Shown here: in pieces, positions 34,141 through 42,891 of the stretch
How the letters are laid out: each line of letters starts with the position of its first letter
How positions within the stretch are numbered: position 1 is the first letter of the stretch
From: Pseudoxanthomonas sp. J31
Lineage (GTDB): Bacteria; Pseudomonadota; Gammaproteobacteria; Xanthomonadales; Xanthomonadaceae
Length of the DNA stretch: 64,000 nt
NCBI RefSeq assembly: GCF_000510725.1
Contig: NZ_AZNZ01000001.1
Span: forward strand, 62,001-126,000
Direction of reading: 5' to 3'
Made by a program: the position numbers and the translations under genes
The notes under the pieces: generated by a model
What the model saw: the letters and a program-made list of their open reading frames with translations, nothing else
Databases searched by the model: none
Told to the model about the DNA's origin: nothing

Positions 34141-34238
34141 GCGTCCCGGGGGATGGCCGACGGCACGGGTGCGCGGCGCCTTGCAGCGTCGATAACCCCC
34201 CTGCCCCGGTCCGTGGACACACAGGCAAGGGGGACGCC

Positions 34239-34580
34239 ATGAAACCGTTGCTGTTGACCGCCGCAGCCACCCTGCTGCTGGCTTCCTGCGCCAGCGCATG
34301 GCCGGATCGCGCCGACCCGGGCGCAATCACCGACCTGCCCCCACGCTTCCAGGTGCTCGACGCCGCTACCGGCGCCACCTCGCCGGTGGCCGGGCCGGCC
34401 TGCCGCAGCCCGCTGCTGGATCCGCGCGACGGCACCCGCCTGCGCCTGCTGCGCTCCACCGGCGGCCTGGGCGACTACACGCCGGAAACGACGCCGCGCT
34501 ACGGCCTGTCCGCGCGCCAGGCGCTGCGCATCGACTGCAATACCGGCATCGCCATCGGCGCGGTGCCCGCGCCGCGGTGA
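34239..34580 (+). CDS. Small lipoprotein, peptidase-inhibitor-like architecture not established
   Basis: This 113-residue protein has a lipoprotein signal peptide MKPLLLTAAATLLLASCAS, with the lipobox cysteine at 17, so it should be anchored in the envelope. The mature part contains two cysteines (ACRSPLLDPRDG and IDCNTG), which could form a disulphide, and a conserved-looking GTRLRLLRSTGGLGDY segment. I do not recognise the family. AAGGGGG lies before the ATG. Xanthomonads carry many short lipoproteins of this size; the function is unknown. Confidence 0.8.
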   Translation: MKPLLLTAAATLLLASCASAWPDRADPGAITDLPPRFQVLDAATGATSPVAGPACRSPLLDPRDGTRLRLLRSTGGLGDYTPETTPRYGLSARQALRIDCNTGIAIGAVPAPR

Positions 34581-34632
34581 CGCTGCCTTGCGGCGCGAGT
34601 TGGCTCCAGGTGCCAGGCAGCAGGTCGGGTCA

Positions 34633-35025
34633 GTGCGCGACCGGAAGGTTCCAGTTCTCGGCCTCCTGTCCGCAGCGCTGTTTGCGGCGCTCTGGTGGCT
34701 CAAGTTCGTAGGCACCGAAGGACAGGCGCCATCGCGGGCACTGGTGGTCAGCTTCGTGCTGGCGCTGCTGCATGGCTGGCCGGCCCTGTTTGCCTTGATG
34801 CGCAGCCCCGGGGCCGGTCCGTTCGGCCGCTCGGTGCGTGCGGCCTTGATCGTGCTGGCGCCTGTCGCCGTCGTGCTGGCGCTTGCCGCTTGCGACGTCC
34901 TGCTGCCGGCGGCGGCGTGGCCGGATACGGCCACTGGCATCTGGCTGTTCTGCCAGCTTGTTGCGGTGCCGGCGTGCTGGGCACTCGCCCGCCTGGACTT
35001 TGCACGCCGTCGCTCGTCGGCCTGA
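34633..35025 (+). CDS. Small integral membrane protein
   Basis: This roughly 130-residue protein has about four hydrophobic segments (VPVLGLLSAALFAALWWL, ALVVSFVLALLHGWPALFAL, AALIVLAPVAVVLALAACD and IWLFCQLVAVPACWALA) and ends in a basic tail (RLDFARRRSSA). It has no recognisable domain. The start is uncertain: a GTG at 34633 is used here, a TTG at 34588 is possible, and neither has a good ribosome site. The hydrophobic pattern with charged ends makes a real membrane protein more likely than a chance frame. Confidence 0.55.
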   Translation: MRDRKVPVLGLLSAALFAALWWLKFVGTEGQAPSRALVVSFVLALLHGWPALFALMRSPGAGPFGRSVRAALIVLAPVAVVLALAACDVLLPAAAWPDTATGIWLFCQLVAVPACWALARLDFARRRSSA

Positions 35026-35137
35026 CGCTTCACCCGGTCAGGTGCAGCAGGACGCGTGGCGCGCTCCCGTCGCCCGGCGGGCAGGACGACGGTAGCCAAT
35101 GACGCCGGCGCGGACGGGGCGGCCGCGCCGCGTGGTG

Positions 35138-36163
35138 TCAGAAGCGGTTGTCGCCGTCCAGGATGCGGCCCAGCCCGCCCAGCACCGAGCCTTCGCCGCG
35201 GTTATGGCCGCCGGCCTGCGGCGCGGCCTGCAGCATGCGTCCGGCCAGGCGCGAGAACGGCAGCGACTGCAGCCAGACCTTGCCCGGTCCGGTCAGGGTG
35301 GCCAGGAACACGCCCTCGCCGCCAAACAGCATGCTCTTGATGCCGCCGACCGGGCGCACGTCCATGCTGACGCTGGCGTGGTAGCCGACCACGCAGCCGG
35401 TATCCACGTCGATGCGCTCGCCGGCGGCCAGCTCGCGCTCGACCACGCAGCCGCCGGCATGGATGAACACCCAGCCGTCGCCCTCGAGCTTCTGCATGAT
35501 GAAGCCCTCGCCGCCGAACAGGCCGGTGAGGATGCGGCGCTGGAAATGCACGCCGACCTGCACGCCGCGCGCGCCGGCCAGGAAGCTGTCCTTCTGGCAG
35601 ATGATGCGGCCGCCGTGCTCGTCCAGCTTCATCGCCAGCACCGTGCCCGGGTAGGGCGCGGCGAAGGCCACCTTGGCCTTGCCGCTGCCGGTGTGGGTGA
35701 ACATGGTGGTGAACAGGCTCTCGCCGGTGATCACGCGCTTGCCGGCCGCCAGCAGCTTGTCCATGAAGCCGCCGCCCTGGCCGCGGTGCGAGCCGTCGCC
35801 GAAGAGGGTGTCCATCTGCACCGCGGCGTCCTTGAACATCAGCGCGCCGGCCTCGGCGATGGCGCTCTCGCCCGGGTCCAGTTCGATCTCGACGAACTGC
35901 ATCTCCTGGCCGTGGATGCGGAACTCGATCTCGTCGGCGCGGCCGCGGCCGGCATTGCGCGGCAGCGGCGGCGGCGTGGCGGCCGGGTCGCCGGGCACGC
36001 CGTCGACCAGCTCGGCGAGGTTGCGCACCGGCAGCCAGTCGCCCATGCCCTCGCGCCAGGCCAGCAGGCCGGGGTTGCGCGCGGCCTCGGCGCGCGCGCT
36101 GTCGGTGTCCATGGGGCCGAGGCGGCGGTTGCTCGCGGGGTCGTGCAGGTACCACTGGGTCAT
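35138..36163 (-). CDS. AIM24/TIGR00266-family protein with N-terminal GYF_2-like domain
   Basis: This 341-residue protein combines an N-terminal segment of about 50 residues resembling GYF_2 (TQWYLHDPASNRRLGPMD, then LLAWREGMGDWLPV) with a C-terminal TIGR00266/AIM24 beta-domain (about 75-300: IEFRIHGQEMQFVEIELDPGE, GGGFMDKLLAAGKRVITGES, FTHTGSGKAKVAFAAPYPG, RPVGGIKSMLFGGEG). AIM24 proteins are beta-sandwiches of unclear cellular role in bacteria; GYF-like domains mediate binding to partners. The start gives the typical MTQWYLHD N-terminus. It lies upstream of, and on the same strand as, nothing obvious. Confidence 0.88.
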   Translation of the reverse strand: MTQWYLHDPASNRRLGPMDTDSARAEAARNPGLLAWREGMGDWLPVRNLAELVDGVPGDPAATPPPLPRNAGRGRADEIEFRIHGQEMQFVEIELDPGESAIAEAGALMFKDAAVQMDTLFGDGSHRGQGGGFMDKLLAAGKRVITGESLFTTMFTHTGSGKAKVAFAAPYPGTVLAMKLDEHGGRIICQKDSFLAGARGVQVGVHFQRRILTGLFGGEGFIMQKLEGDGWVFIHAGGCVVERELAAGERIDVDTGCVVGYHASVSMDVRPVGGIKSMLFGGEGVFLATLTGPGKVWLQSLPFSRLAGRMLQAAPQAGGHNRGEGSVLGGLGRILDGDNRF

Positions 36164-36263
36164 GGCGGCCTCCTGGGGGGGAATCGCGGGCCGAGTCTAG
36201 GACCGCGCGCCGGGATGCGCAGGTGCCGGATGTCAGCCCGGCACCAGGGGCCACGCCCGGTGT

Positions 36264-37127
36264 TCAGCCGGGGTTGGCGGCCACCTGCAGCACCGCGGCT
36301 TCGGCGGCGCAGTCGCGTTGCGGTACGCGGCCGGCGGCGCGCGCGGCAGCGAGCTCGCGGCGCGCGGCGGCCAGGTCGGCCTGGAACGCCGGCTCGGCCT
36401 GCAGCCGGGCGAAGGTGGCCATGCCCATGAAGCGGCCCTCGACCACGTCGCTGGTCCAGTGCACGTTGCACACCACCCGGCTCTCGCCGAAGGCGCGGCC
36501 GCGCGCCAGCAGGGCATCGCTGTGGCCCGGCGCGGCCTGCGCCAGCACCAGCGACCACAGCGTGCCGATCGCGGTATGCCCGGAGGGATAGGAACCACTG
36601 TGCGCCAGGCGTGCCTCGTCCTGCGGGGTGCAGGTGGGCGCGTGGTTGGCCAGGAACGGCCGCGGGCGCTTGTAGTGGTCCTTGGCCTTGCGGGTGGAGC
36701 GGGAAGCATCGGCCAGGCTGCGGCGCAGCAGGCGCCAGGTGGCCGGGGTGTGTTGCAGGTCGATCTCCACGCCCAGGGCGCAGGCGAACAGCGGCGCGGC
36801 CTGCGGGAACTGCAGCTCCGCGTCCACCGCGGCCTGGGCGAAGCGCGGGGTACCGTGCAGCGCCAGCGCCGCTTGCATGCGCGCCTGGTCCAGCGCGGCC
36901 GCTTCTCCGGACGGCGGCGGCGGCAGCAGGGCCAGGCTGTCGGGCACGGCGGCGTCGGGCAGGTAGCCGATGGCCCAGCCGGGCCGGCTTTCCGGCACGC
37001 CGTCGGCGGCCAGTGCGGGCGCGGGCGGGGTGGGGCGCGCGCTGCACGCGGCCAGCGCGGCGCCAAGCAGGACGGGAACCAGGGCCCGCCGCCAGCGGGC
37101 CGGCGCGGGGGCGGAAGCGGAAGGCAT
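36264..37127 (-). CDS. Class A acid phosphatase (PAP2 family), lipoprotein
   Basis: This 287-residue PhoN-like non-specific acid phosphatase removes phosphate from small phosphomonoesters outside the cytoplasm. The three PAP2 motifs are visible: KAKDHYKRPRP (K-x6-RP), GSYPSGHT (P-S-G-H), and GESRVVCNVHWTSD (S-R-x5-H-x3-D). The N-terminus has a lipobox LGAALAACS, so it is probably membrane anchored. A downstream Ala-rich helical tail (residues 245-275) is normal for the family. It is followed by an AIM24 gene on the same strand after 100 bases; linkage is not evident. Confidence 0.93.
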   Translation of the reverse strand: MPSASAPAPARWRRALVPVLLGAALAACSARPTPPAPALAADGVPESRPGWAIGYLPDAAVPDSLALLPPPPSGEAAALDQARMQAALALHGTPRFAQAAVDAELQFPQAAPLFACALGVEIDLQHTPATWRLLRRSLADASRSTRKAKDHYKRPRPFLANHAPTCTPQDEARLAHSGSYPSGHTAIGTLWSLVLAQAAPGHSDALLARGRAFGESRVVCNVHWTSDVVEGRFMGMATFARLQAEPAFQADLAAARRELAAARAAGRVPQRDCAAEAAVLQVAANPG

Positions 37128-37211
37128 GGGAGGTCCTGCGCAGGGGAACAGGCCGCCGATTATCCGCGGCCCACCGTGGGCGCGGATGTGCGGGCGGTCA
37201 TGCCGCCGGGC

Positions 37212-37991
37212 TCAGGGCTCCGCGGGAGGTCCGCGCCGCGGCGGCGGGAAGCGCAGCACCACGCCGCGCACCGGTGGCCGACGGTGCCACAGCACCGGCA
37301 CGTCGCGCGGCGGCGGGGGTTCCAGGGTGTCGGCGTCGGTGCCGGCCTGGGGGGAGCCGGCGTCCTCCTCTTCGTCCTCCCAGCTGTAGCGCGGGCGTGG
37401 CGGCAGCGGGTCCGCGCGCCACCACAGCAGGCCGGCGAGCAGGCCTGCCAGCGCCCCGCCCAGGTGCGACTGCCACGACACCCCGGGCTCGTGCGGGAGC
37501 ACGGTCACCAGCATGCTGCCGTAGAACAGGAAGCCGATCATGCCGACGGCGATCGAGGCGCGGTCGCGCCGGCGCAGGCCCAGCACGGCGACCATGAACA
37601 TCAGGCCATGGGTCAGGCCGCTGGCGCCGAGGTGGCGGCTGCCCGGATCGCCCAGCAGCCAGGCGCCCAGGCCCGAGCCCAGCCACAGCAGCGGCAGTGC
37701 GCGCAGGGTGGCGCGCGGATACACCGCGCCGGCGAGGGTGCCGAGGATCAGGATCGCGCCGGCATTGGCGCCCAGGTGCTCCGGCGAGCCGTGCAGCAAC
37801 GGCGCGGCGAGCAGGCCGATCCACTGGCCGATGTCGCGCGGCGCCACTGCCAGGGCGCGCACGTCCAGCCCGGGCTGGGAAACGAACACCACTAGCAGCA
37901 GGAACACGAAGGCCAGGCTGGCGTTGAAGGCGCGCAGGATCCTGCGCCGGTCGCTGCCGGCCTGGGGCATGGGTTCGGTAGGGGCGTCCAT
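37212..37991 (-). CDS. Rhomboid-family intramembrane serine protease
   Basis: This 259-residue inner-membrane protein has six hydrophobic segments. The rhomboid catalytic motif GASGLTHG is visible, with the nucleophile serine in a transmembrane helix, and the partner histidine is in SWQSHLGGALAGLLAG in the last helix. LLHGSPEHLGANAGAILILG carries the HxxxN-like family region. The C-terminal 60 residues are cytosolic and polar (SWEDEEEDAGSPQ, then a basic Pro-rich end). The substrate is unknown. It starts about 45 bases past the queF terminator, so it has its own promoter. Confidence 0.9.
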   Translation of the reverse strand: MDAPTEPMPQAGSDRRRILRAFNASLAFVFLLLVVFVSQPGLDVRALAVAPRDIGQWIGLLAAPLLHGSPEHLGANAGAILILGTLAGAVYPRATLRALPLLWLGSGLGAWLLGDPGSRHLGASGLTHGLMFMVAVLGLRRRDRASIAVGMIGFLFYGSMLVTVLPHEPGVSWQSHLGGALAGLLAGLLWWRADPLPPRPRYSWEDEEEDAGSPQAGTDADTLEPPPPRDVPVLWHRRPPVRGVVLRFPPPRRGPPAEP

Positions 37992-38036
37992 GAACCCTGC
38001 ATGGCGCCTGCCTGGCGCCGAATCAACCGGGTCCGG

Positions 38037-38066
38037 ACAAAAAGAAGGGCGCGGGAGGGCGCGCCC
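38037..38066 (-). terminator. Terminator of queF
   Basis: On the minus strand GGGCGCG-CCCTCC-CGCGCCC is followed by TTCTTTTTG: a perfect 7-bp stem with a U-run. It lies about 170 bases past the queF stop and 45 bases before the rhomboid start. The 247-base spacer 37992-38238 also holds a GA-dinucleotide run (38091-38100) and nothing else that I recognise. Confidence 0.75.
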
Positions 38067-38238
38067 AAGGAGTCACTCACCCTGCCGGGAGAGAGAGAGA
38101 AGGCAGCACCGGGAGAGCCCGGTCGCCGGGTCCGGCGGCCACCCTGCCAGGCGCCGGACCAATGCACGGCGCAACGTTGTCACAGGCGTCGTTAACGTTT
38201 CATCTGTGACCCGTGAAGCCGGCATTGGGCGGCCGCGG

Positions 38239-39057
38239 TTACTGCCGCAGGTCGCGTAGCGGCGCCGGCGCCGGTTGCCCCGGGGTGGCGCGCCAGGGGT
38301 TGATGTCCAGGCCGCCGCGGCGGGTATAGCGCGCCTCCACCGACAGCCACTGCGGCCGGCAGCGGGCCAGCACGTCCAGGAAGATCTGCTCCACGCACTG
38401 CTCGTGGAAGCCGGCATGCTCGCGGTAGCCGGCCAGGTAGCGCAGCAGGCTGCCGCGGTCGATGCGCGGGCCGCGGTAGCGCAGGTGCACGCTGCCCCAG
38501 TCCGGCTGGCCGGTCACCGGGCAGTTGGACTTGAGCAGGCCCGAGTGCAGGTATTCCTCGGCCACCTCGGCCGGATCGGCGCGCAGCACTTCCGCCTGCG
38601 GCGGGCCGTAGTGGTCGATGTCCACGTCGGCATCGTCGATGCTGGCGCCTTCGGCGCCTGCCGCCATCGGCGGCAGGCCGAACTCCACCCGCACCGCGGC
38701 GCCGGCCGCCTGCGACAGGTCCGCGGCGATGCGTGCGCGCAGCGCGCCGGCATCGGCGAAGCGCTCGCCGTTGAGCGAGTTGAGGTACAGCTTGAACGAC
38801 TTGGACTCGACCAGGCAGGGCGAATCAGCCGGCACCAGCACGGTCGCGGTGGCCGCCTGCGGGCGGCCGCGGCCGTCCAGCCAGCCCAGTTCGTAGGCAT
38901 GCCAGCGGTCGTGGCCGGTGAATGGCAGCGCCGCGCCTGCCTGCAGGCCCAGTTCGGCGCGGGCGCCGGCGCGCGGGATCGGGAACAGCAGCGTCGGGTC
39001 GTAGCGGGTCGGGTAGGCGACCTCGCGGCCGAGGCTGGAATCGTGCGGGGTATTCAT
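38239..39057 (-). CDS. queF: NADPH-dependent 7-cyano-7-deazaguanine reductase
   Basis: This 272-residue enzyme reduces preQ0 to preQ1 in the queuosine pathway for tRNA. It is the long, two-domain form found in gammaproteobacteria. Visible elements are [14 protein letters not shown] (QueF signature with the Glu), the catalytic cysteine in [16 protein letters not shown], and [14 protein letters not shown] with the conserved His and Glu near the C-terminus. The ATG at 39057 is preferred over a GTG two codons upstream. It follows the EamA permease by 43 bases on the same strand and ends at a terminator. Confidence 0.95.
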   Translation of the reverse strand: MNTPHDSSLGREVAYPTRYDPTLLFPIPRAGARAELGLQAGAALPFTGHDRWHAYELGWLDGRGRPQAATATVLVPADSPCLVESKSFKLYLNSLNGERFADAGALRARIAADLSQAAGAAVRVEFGLPPMAAGAEGASIDDADVDIDHYGPPQAEVLRADPAEVAEEYLHSGLLKSNCPVTGQPDWGSVHLRYRGPRIDRGSLLRYLAGYREHAGFHEQCVEQIFLDVLARCRPQWLSVEARYTRRGGLDINPWRATPGQPAPAPLRDLRQ

Positions 39058-39100
39058 CGGCACATTCTAGGGAAGCGCGCCTGCACGGCGCTTGTCCGCC

Positions 39101-39958
39101 TCAGCGCGGCGCCAGCGCGATCAGGGCGATGGCGGCGATGGCCAGGGCGATGGCGGCGCGGTTGAGCCGGGAGGTGGGTTCGCCGAAGGCCAGCACGCCG
39201 ACCAGGGTGCCGGCCACGACCACGCCGATGTTCATGGTCGCGAACACCGTGGCCGGGCTGTCCGGCAGCGCCTGGTGGGCGCGCACGTAGAACACGATGT
39301 TGCCGAAGTTGAGCAGCCCCAGGGCCAGGCCCGCGGCGGCGTGGCGCAGCCCCGGGCGCATGCCTTGCGCCAGCATCCGCCACAGCTGCCAGGCGGACAT
39401 GCCGAAGAACGCCAGCACGAAGGCCACCAGCAGCGCGGCCGATGCCGGGGTGCCGGCCATGGCCAGGCGCTTGAGCACCACGTCGACCACGGCGAAGCCG
39501 GCCCATACCGCCAGCAGCAGGAGCCAGCCGCGACTGCCGGAGGGCGCACCGGCCGGGCGTGCCAGGATGCCCAGCACCGCCAGCAGGCCCAGGCCGAGGC
39601 CGGCCAGCTTCATCGCCCCGGCGCGCTCACCGAAGAACACGAAAGCCGCGGCCAGCGACAGCAGCAACGACAGCCGCTGGGCCACGTCGGTGCGCACGAT
39701 GCCGGCGTGGCGCACCGCCGCGGCCAGCACCAGGAACAGGGTCGGCAACAGCGCCGCCAGCACCAGCAGCGCACCCCAGGGTGCGCCAGGCTGGTGCAGG
39801 GCGGCCGCCGGCGGCTTGAGCAGCCAGGCCGACAGCAGGGCCGCGGCCAGGTAGTTCCAGGTGACCATCTGGCCCACGTCCCAGCCGCGGCGCGGCGCCA
39901 GCTTCAGCAGCACCGAGACCAGGACGCTGCAGGTCACGCTGAGCAGGAGGAAATGCAT
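39101..39958 (-). CDS. EamA/DMT-superfamily permease
   Basis: This 285-residue inner-membrane protein has about ten transmembrane helices in two EamA-like repeats. The first repeat ends near AAAFVFFGERAGAMKLAGLGLGLLAVLGILA, and the second near VLAFGEPTSRLNRAAIALAIAAIALIAL; the (F)GE(x)xS/A motifs at the end of each repeat are characteristic. The transported compound is unknown. It is probably co-transcribed with queF, 43 bases downstream. The start is the methionine directly before the first helix (MHFLLLSVTC). Confidence 0.88.
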   Translation of the reverse strand: MHFLLLSVTCSVLVSVLLKLAPRRGWDVGQMVTWNYLAAALLSAWLLKPPAAALHQPGAPWGALLVLAALLPTLFLVLAAAVRHAGIVRTDVAQRLSLLLSLAAAFVFFGERAGAMKLAGLGLGLLAVLGILARPAGAPSGSRGWLLLLAVWAGFAVVDVVLKRLAMAGTPASAALLVAFVLAFFGMSAWQLWRMLAQGMRPGLRHAAAGLALGLLNFGNIVFYVRAHQALPDSPATVFATMNIGVVVAGTLVGVLAFGEPTSRLNRAAIALAIAAIALIALAPR

Positions 39959-40051
39959 GCGCGGGGAGGCGGGCGGGAAGGCGCCATTGTCGCCGAGTGG
40001 CGGGCGCGGCAGCCACACCGGCGCCGCGCGGCCGGTCTGTATCATGTGCGC

Positions 40052-40717
40052 ATGACCGCAAGCGCCTTCCCCGACGAGTCGACCACCCTGATGCTGCCCG
40101 GCCCGGCCGGCGCGCTGGAGGTGGCCGTGGACCTGCCCGAACCGGGCGACGCCCGCCCGCTGGTGGCGGTGGTCTGCCACCCGCTGCCGACCGAGGGTGG
40201 GACCATGCACAACAAGGTGGTGACCATGGTCGCGCGCGCGCTGCGCGAGCTGGGCGCGACCACGGTGCGCTTCAACTTCCGCGGCACCGGCGCCTCCGAG
40301 GGCGAGTTCGACCGCGGCGTCGGCGAGCGCGAGGACCTGCGCGCGGTGGTGGACTGGGTGCGCGCCGCGCGCCCGGGCCAGGCGCTGTGGCTGGCCGGGT
40401 TCAGCTTCGGCTCCTACGTCAGCCTGTCCAGCGCCGCCGAGCTGGCGCCCGATGCGCTGATCTCGATCGCGCCGCCGGTGGCCGGACGCGGCTGGGACTT
40501 CTCCGGCATCCAGATCCCCGAGGTGCCGTGGCTGGTGGTGCAGGGCGACCAGGACGAGATCGTCGACCCGCAGGCGGTGTACGACTGGATCGATTCGCTG
40601 CCGCGCAAACCGCAGCTGGTGCGCATGCCCGAGACCAGCCACTTCTTCCACCGCAAGCTGATCGACCTGCGCGGCGCCATCCAGCACGAGGTCAAGGGCT
40701 GGCTGTCGCAGGCATGA
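40052..40717 (+). CDS. Alpha/beta hydrolase (YfhR/CocE-NonD-like)
   Basis: This 221-residue cytoplasmic alpha/beta hydrolase resembles small serine hydrolases found beside zapE in many proteobacteria. Elements: VVCHPLPTEGGTMHNKVV (about 35-52, oxyanion region), FNFRGTGASEGEFDRGVGE, the nucleophile motif GFSFGSY, acid residue in QGDQDEIVDP, and the catalytic His in MPETSHFFHRKL. Its stop overlaps the ZapE start (ATGA), so the two are translated together. The substrate is unknown. The start is the ATG following a short spacer from the divergent EamA gene. Confidence 0.9.
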   Translation: MTASAFPDESTTLMLPGPAGALEVAVDLPEPGDARPLVAVVCHPLPTEGGTMHNKVVTMVARALRELGATTVRFNFRGTGASEGEFDRGVGEREDLRAVVDWVRAARPGQALWLAGFSFGSYVSLSSAAELAPDALISIAPPVAGRGWDFSGIQIPEVPWLVVQGDQDEIVDPQAVYDWIDSLPRKPQLVRMPETSHFFHRKLIDLRGAIQHEVKGWLSQA

Positions 40718-41850
40718 GCGCAAGCGGCGTGCGCACCCCCTCGCAGGTCTACGCCGAGGGCGCCGCGGCCGGGCGCTGGCGCGACGACCCGGCGCAGCAC
40801 CCGGCCCTGCGCGAGCTGGACCGCATCCACCAGGCGCTGCTGGCGCCGCCTTCCGGCGGCCTGCTGTCGCGCCTGTTCGCGCGCCCGGCGGCGCCGGTGC
40901 GCGGCCTGTACTACTGGGGCGAGGTCGGGCGCGGCAAGACCTTCGTGGTCGACCTGTTCTACGAATCGCTGCCGTTGCCGGTGTACTCGCCGGGCACGGA
41001 CAAGCCGCAGGTCAGCAACGGCAAGTACCGCACCCACTTCCACCGCTTCATGCGCGGCGTGCACGAGCGCCTGCGCGAGCACGCCGGCGAGGCCGACCCG
41101 CTGGCGCACATCGCCCGGCGCTGGCGCGGCGCGCTGAAGGTGCTGGTGCTGGACGAGTTCTTCGTCACCGACATCGGCGACGCCATGCTGCTGGCGCGCC
41201 TGCTGGAGCGGATGTTCGCCGAGGGCGTGACCCTGGTGACCACCTCCAACACCGCGCCGGAGAACCTGTACCGCGACGGCCTGCAGCGCGCCAGCTTCCT
41301 GCCGGCGATCGACCTGCTGCAGCAGCACTGCACCGTCCTGCGCTCCGATGGCCAGGAGGACTACCGCCTGCGCGCGCTGACCCGTTCCCCGGTGTACCGC
41401 GCGCCGCTGGACGAAGGCTCCGACGCCTGGCTGGCCGAGCGCTGGCGCGAGCTGAGCGGTGGCGACGCGGCCCACGCGTGCAACATCGAGATCGACGCGC
41501 GCAAGATCCCGGTGCGCGGCCGCGGCAAGAGCATCGCCTGGTTCGACTTCGCCGCGCTGTGCGACGGCCCGCGCGGCACCACCGACTACATCGAGATCGC
41601 GCGCGAGTTCAACACCGTGCTGCTGGGCGGCATCCCGCGCATGGGCGCGGTGAACGAGGACGCGGCACGGCGCTTCGTCAACCTGGTTGACGAGCTGTAC
41701 GACCGCCAGGTCAACCTGGTGTGCACCGCCGACGCGGCCCCGCCGCAACTGTACGAAGGCCAGCGCCTGGGCGGCGCGTTCGAGCGCACCGCTTCGCGCC
41801 TGATCGAGATGCAGAGCGCCGAGTACCTGGCCACCCCGCACCGCGCCTGA
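40714..41850 (+). CDS. zapE: Cell division ATPase ZapE (AFG1-like)
   Basis: This 378-residue AAA-type ATPase assists Z-ring constriction, and its mitochondrial relative AFG1 acts in inner-membrane protein quality control. Walker A is GEVGRGKT (about 69-76) and Walker B VLVLDEFFVTDIGDA; LVTTSNTAPENLYRDGLQR and FLPAIDLLQQHC follow, as in the family. RGKSIAWFDFAALCDGPRG and IPRMGAVNEDAARRFVNLVDELYD are conserved C-terminal stretches. The start overlaps the upstream hydrolase stop by four bases. Length equals E. coli ZapE (375 residues). Confidence 0.96.
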   Translation: MSASGVRTPSQVYAEGAAAGRWRDDPAQHPALRELDRIHQALLAPPSGGLLSRLFARPAAPVRGLYYWGEVGRGKTFVVDLFYESLPLPVYSPGTDKPQVSNGKYRTHFHRFMRGVHERLREHAGEADPLAHIARRWRGALKVLVLDEFFVTDIGDAMLLARLLERMFAEGVTLVTTSNTAPENLYRDGLQRASFLPAIDLLQQHCTVLRSDGQEDYRLRALTRSPVYRAPLDEGSDAWLAERWRELSGGDAAHACNIEIDARKIPVRGRGKSIAWFDFAALCDGPRGTTDYIEIAREFNTVLLGGIPRMGAVNEDAARRFVNLVDELYDRQVNLVCTADAAPPQLYEGQRLGGAFERTASRLIEMQSAEYLATPHRA

Positions 41851-41853
41851 GCC

Positions 41854-42471
41854 TCAGCGCGGCGCCGTGCGCAGGCGCCAGGCGCACAGCCACAGCCAGG
41901 ACAGGTACAGCGCGACCACCGCTTTCTGCGAGGCCCCGCGCGGCAGCTCGCGCCACAACGCGTGCAGCCACAGCCCGGCGAAGGCCAGCAGCGCCAGCAG
42001 CAGCGCCGCCAGGGCCCGTCCGCGCCAGTGCGGATCGCGGTGCAGCGCAGCGGACTGCAGCAGCATGCCGCTGCCGACCAGCAGGAACGCGGCCATCGCC
42101 GCGATGCGGTGGACCAGCGCCTCCAGGTCGTCCACCGGGTACCCGGGTGCCGGTCCCGGCCAGGCGGCGGTGGCCGCCAGCGCCAGCGCGCCGCCGCACA
42201 GCAGCACGGGCACCAGCGCGTAGCGCGCCCGCGGCTCCAGCGTGCGCCGCAGTTCCAGCGCCAGCAGCACGATGCCCAGGGCCAGGCCGTAGTACCCCGC
42301 GCGCAGCCACGCGCTCCAGGCACCGGACAGGTACAGGCTCAGCGGCGCCAGCCAGGGGTCGTATTCCGGGCGCAGCGCCTGCACCGCCACCGCGGCCAGC
42401 AGGAAGTGGGCGAGGCTGCCCAGCACCAGAGTGCTGGCCACGGACCTGGGGTCGGGGGCAGGCACGCGCAT
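41854..42471 (-). CDS. DUF998-like integral membrane protein
   Basis: This 205-residue protein has about six hydrophobic segments with the DUF998 pattern: LGSLAHFLLAAVAVQALRPEYDPWLAPLSLYLSG near the start, which is the conserved DP(x)xxxLSxY region, then YYGLALGIVLLALELR, and WLHALWRELPRG near the end. Function is not known. The start is placed at MRVPAPDP (42471); a longer reading to 42564 adds a non-conserved hydrophilic stretch. It converges with zapE with a 3-base gap and lies opposite the cobalamin riboswitch. Confidence 0.8.
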   Translation of the reverse strand: MRVPAPDPRSVASTLVLGSLAHFLLAAVAVQALRPEYDPWLAPLSLYLSGAWSAWLRAGYYGLALGIVLLALELRRTLEPRARYALVPVLLCGGALALAATAAWPGPAPGYPVDDLEALVHRIAAMAAFLLVGSGMLLQSAALHRDPHWRGRALAALLLALLAFAGLWLHALWRELPRGASQKAVVALYLSWLWLCAWRLRTAPR

Positions 42472-42595
42472 GCCGGCAGTGTCGCAAAGGCGCGGGGCTG
42501 GCGCAGGCGGCGGCCCGGACGAGTCCGCCAACAGGGTGCCTGTTCCGAGATATGGGGTTGCCATGATCCTGGTACCCCACTATCTTGTGTCGGGT

Positions 42596-42780
42596 CGGTA
42601 CCCGCGCCGCGGCGCGGGTTTAAAAGGGAAGTCCGGTGGGCCGCAAGGCGAATCCGGCACTGCCCCGCAGCGGTAACCGGAAACGAACCCGCACCAACGC
42701 ACTGGGCCAGGGCCTGGGAAGCGGCGGAAGTAGGCGGAGGGAAACCTCCACGTCCGGAAGTCCGAAGACCTGCCGACAGC
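42596..42780 (+). ncRNA. Adenosylcobalamin (B12) riboswitch
   Basis: The conserved blocks appear in order: GGTACCC (P1/P2 start), TTTAAAAGGGAA, TCCGGTG...AATCCGGCACTGCCCCGCAGCGGTAACCGGAAACGAA split by short spacers, CACTGGGCC, CTGGGAAG, and the B12 box AAGTCCGAAGACCTGCC (42758-42774). This is a full cobalamin aptamer. It precedes the class Ia ribonucleotide reductase nrdA. The 497-base spacer 42472-42968 contains only this aptamer and its expression platform. Confidence 0.93.
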
Positions 42781-42891
42781 CGCGCCAAGCACACCGCGCG
42801 GTGCCGGTCACGGAATCCCCGGAGGGGGGAAGACTGGCGAAGCAGGGGCCGCCGCAGCCGCGCTGCGTCGCGGCCGTTGCGACGCTGCCTT

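Noticed and set aside
38085-38101. GA repeat as a CRISPR or phase-variation tract
   Set aside because: It is a short imperfect dinucleotide run in a spacer with no reading frame that it could switch.
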